DNA of 51,578 nucleotides from Anaerolineae bacterium (GTDB lineage Bacteria; Chloroflexota; Anaerolineae; Anaerolineales; Villigracilaceae), in the NCBI GenBank assembly GCA_022013685.1, contig JAKLPV010000062.1:1-51578 (forward strand), written 5' to 3'. Each line of letters starts with the position of its first letter. Position 1 is the first letter of the stretch. Made by a program: the position numbers and the translations under genes. Below the pieces are notes generated by a model. It had not been told where the DNA came from, searched no databases, and was given only the letters and a program-made list of their open reading frames with translations. This document shows, piece by piece, positions 49,731 to 51,578 of the stretch.

Positions 49731-51479
49731 ATGCGTTTTACGTTCATCACAATAATTTTGGCTATTATTCTATCGGCTTGTAACCCTAGTCATTCTACTG
49801 GCATACCTGCTGAAGACTCGGCTTCTTTAATCACTCCATCAAGTACGACCGTGCCTGAAATAACGGCAACCCACATTGTTCCAAGTATTACTAACACAAA
49901 TACTGTCTTGACAAGAAGCACATCAACGCATCAACCAACAAAAACGCGAACTCCTGTTCCTACTTTTACCCCGGCAACACCTCCAGCCAAACAAAATGAA
50001 TCCTATACTTTGCAAGAGTGGACACCTTACCAAGCAGATTTATTGGTTGACCAAATTACAAGTTACCTCATAGCAATAGAGAATGAGCCAGAATATGCGG
50101 GAGTCTATGGCTATTCATATTACATGGAGCAGTATAAATACCTTGCCTTTATAGAATCAGAAGCGTTATTGAGATTTCCTGATGAACAACAAGCGGAAAT
50201 AGGGCAATGGGATTTATGTTACAACTTAGCACTTTCATATACACCCCCAGAGTCCACAAATGCCCCTGAATTACCTTGTTATTCAAAGTTAATTGAAAAT
50301 GGACTAAACACAGGAAAAACCGATATAACCAATGTGTCAGATTGGTTTCATACTCACGAATCCCGGTTTTCATTTGAAATTACGTCTACCACCCCACCAC
50401 CAGGATATACCAATAGTCATATCATTCTATTAGAAAACAATGCTCTGGTATGGTTACTGGGAAAAAACGGGATATTTAATGCTACCGGATTAATGAGCAG
50501 TATGTTTTTCTATCGAGAGTCGGATGTTGAATTCCAGTTTATTGACCTGACTGGTGATAATTATTCCGAACTGGTGTTAAATTTTGGTAGGTCGCATTGC
50601 TGTGGAGCAATCACGGTGCAATTTATATATGACTTATCATCAGGAACCCCAAGACGATTAACCTTTCTCGATTTAGATGGTATTTCATCCAATACGATTA
50701 GCGATTACGACAGTTATATAACAGCATTAAAGGACGATGTTAAGCCGGGCTTATTGTTTAAAAGCCACCTTGGAGACCCAATTGACCAACCTTGTAACCT
50801 CAGAAAATATGAAAAGTATCTCTGGAATGGCAATCAATTTGAATTGGTTGAAAATTGGTTTGGAATTGACCCGCCGGGCAAATATGATGATAAAGAACTT
50901 TGCCAGTTTGCCATCAATCTCGCATCTAACTCCGATGAATTGAGTGTGATTGTTAATTCTATTCAGCAAATTCACACTCCAAATTTTTTAGCCTATCGAG
51001 AAGTTATATTTTTCCACCTTGGCAAATATTATGCTCAGTTAGGTAATTGGAATAAGGCTAACGAATACTTTTCTCTTGTTGGTGCTGAACCGGGCGATAG
51101 TAAATCGGAATGGAAAGAGTCCGCACAGTTATTTTTGGAAAACTCCAAGGTGGAAAATAACTTTTACAGACTATGTTCCAAGATTTCGCAATGTGATATG
51201 CAAAACGTCTTAAAGCAATTTATCGAAAATGCTAAGACAGATTCATTCCCTTTGGCAAATGAGTATCTGAAAGAACTTGGCGTATCAATAAAAGCCAGCG
51301 GGATTTTTGATTTTGACGGAGATGAAACTTTTGAACAATGGCTGGTGATACAACATCCCGGAAAACAAAACCGTGAGTTTTGGATTCTGGTCAAAGGAAG
51401 CGCCAAAATTTATGCACTTTTTGTAACTGAAACCACAGTTAACGTAACGTTTGTGCAACCGGAAGGCAAATTGCTTTAA
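49731..51479 (+). CDS. Large hypothetical lipoprotein with Thr/Pro linker
   Basis: 582 residues. The signal peptide ends in the lipobox LSAC. Residues about 20-85 are a Thr/Ser/Pro linker (TKTRTPVPTFTPATPP). The mature part seems to have two regions: a first (about 90-400) with YYMEQYKYLAFIESEALLRF and FIDLTGDNYSELVLNFGRSH, the latter resembling FG-GAP/VCBS-type Asp-rich repeats, and a second (400-582) with a TPR-like stretch (YAQLGNWNKANEYFSLVGAE). Strongly AT-rich, probably acquired. No enzyme motif recognised. Confidence 0.75.
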   Translation: MRFTFITIILAIILSACNPSHSTGIPAEDSASLITPSSTTVPEITATHIVPSITNTNTVLTRSTSTHQPTKTRTPVPTFTPATPPAKQNESYTLQEWTPYQADLLVDQITSYLIAIENEPEYAGVYGYSYYMEQYKYLAFIESEALLRFPDEQQAEIGQWDLCYNLALSYTPPESTNAPELPCYSKLIENGLNTGKTDITNVSDWFHTHESRFSFEITSTTPPPGYTNSHIILLENNALVWLLGKNGIFNATGLMSSMFFYRESDVEFQFIDLTGDNYSELVLNFGRSHCCGAITVQFIYDLSSGTPRRLTFLDLDGISSNTISDYDSYITALKDDVKPGLLFKSHLGDPIDQPCNLRKYEKYLWNGNQFELVENWFGIDPPGKYDDKELCQFAINLASNSDELSVIVNSIQQIHTPNFLAYREVIFFHLGKYYAQLGNWNKANEYFSLVGAEPGDSKSEWKESAQLFLENSKVENNFYRLCSKISQCDMQNVLKQFIENAKTDSFPLANEYLKELGVSIKASGIFDFDGDETFEQWLVIQHPGKQNREFWILVKGSAKIYALFVTETTVNVTFVQPEGKLL

Positions 51480-51509
51480 AACGCAAAACTTGAACTTTTA
51501 CAATTGAGT

Positions 51510-51550
51510 GGTAAGCCAGTATGCTCGATGTAACACTGCGGAGGCTTACC
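51510..51550. repeat. Short inverted repeat at the window end
   Basis: GGTAAGCC (51510-51517) and GGCTTACC (51543-51550) face each other immediately before an ATG. Could be an operator or the end of a mobile element. Confidence 0.45.
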
Positions 51551-51578
51551 ATGATCATAGATCAGCCGGATACACTTA
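51551..51578 (+). CDS. Possible start of a new gene, cut by the window edge
   Basis: ATG at 51551 opens MIIDQPDTL and runs off the window. CGGAGG lies eight bases upstream as an SD. Too short to identify. Confidence 0.3.

Overview
The window looks like a chromosomal segment of a Chloroflexota bacterium, most likely class Anaerolineae. This is inferred from gene types, not from a marker-gene search. Signs are a split glycine decarboxylase (gcvPA/gcvPB), lipoproteins with long Thr/Pro linkers, a GAF-rich PDZ histidine kinase, DUF2087, DUF2270 and DUF711 proteins, a duplicated ThyX-like protein, and very many short intergenic repeats (CCAATTA, AGAATGC, GTCATTTCGA and TCAGGTGTC types). Core genes are GC-rich; several accessory genes are clearly AT-rich.

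Layout. 1-2.6 kb: a truncated WD40/PD40-like lipoprotein, then an MNT/HEPN toxin-antitoxin pair bracketed by two copies of the gcvPB 3' end plus terminator. 2.6-6.3 kb: gcvH-gcvPA-gcvPB behind a strong promoter and a tandem glycine riboswitch; no gcvT is present. 6.4-10.9 kb: a tight five-gene operon (PUA-like unknown, membrane protein, DUF2270-DUF2179, GAF protein, dihydropyrimidinase). 11-24 kb: mostly single housekeeping genes (aldo-keto reductase, kinase-like phosphotransferase, DUF1330, leucyl aminopeptidase, methyltransferase, PabB-PabC fusion, VanZ, Ser/Thr kinase, SDRs, response regulator, thpR, rsfS, ndk). 24-27.4 kb: ilvE and a self-contained ArsR-DUF2087 / GNAT / ArsR-DUF2087 operon with a palindromic operator. 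27.4-31.9 kb: DUF711, SpoU methyltransferase, macro domain protein, tandem ThyX-like protein. 32-35 kb: AT-rich accessory island with a PIN-type protein, a RelE/Xre toxin-antitoxin pair with its own promoter-operator, and a lipoprotein. 35.4-39.7 kb: a methyltransferase and surface-polysaccharide genes (flippase, epimerase, nucleotide-sugar dehydrogenase). 39.8-47.9 kb: an operon of membrane protein, gyrB, a 1330-residue histidine kinase and a FIST protein. 48-51.6 kb: a GT4 glycosyltransferase, a structured palindromic region, another AT-rich lipoprotein and the first codons of a further gene.

The most striking non-coding content is repeat biology. Two copies of a MITE-like element (11.0 and 25.1 kb) have terminal inverted repeats and are flanked by direct repeats of local sequence; both direct repeats contain a -10 box. 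One copy appears to supply the -35 box of ilvE. Repeat units have also entered three protein-coding genes in frame (dihydropyrimidinase, PabB-PabC linker, sugar epimerase). Several genes have a -10 box only 6-7 bases before the start codon, suggesting leaderless mRNAs. No tRNA, rRNA, CRISPR array or transposase gene was seen.
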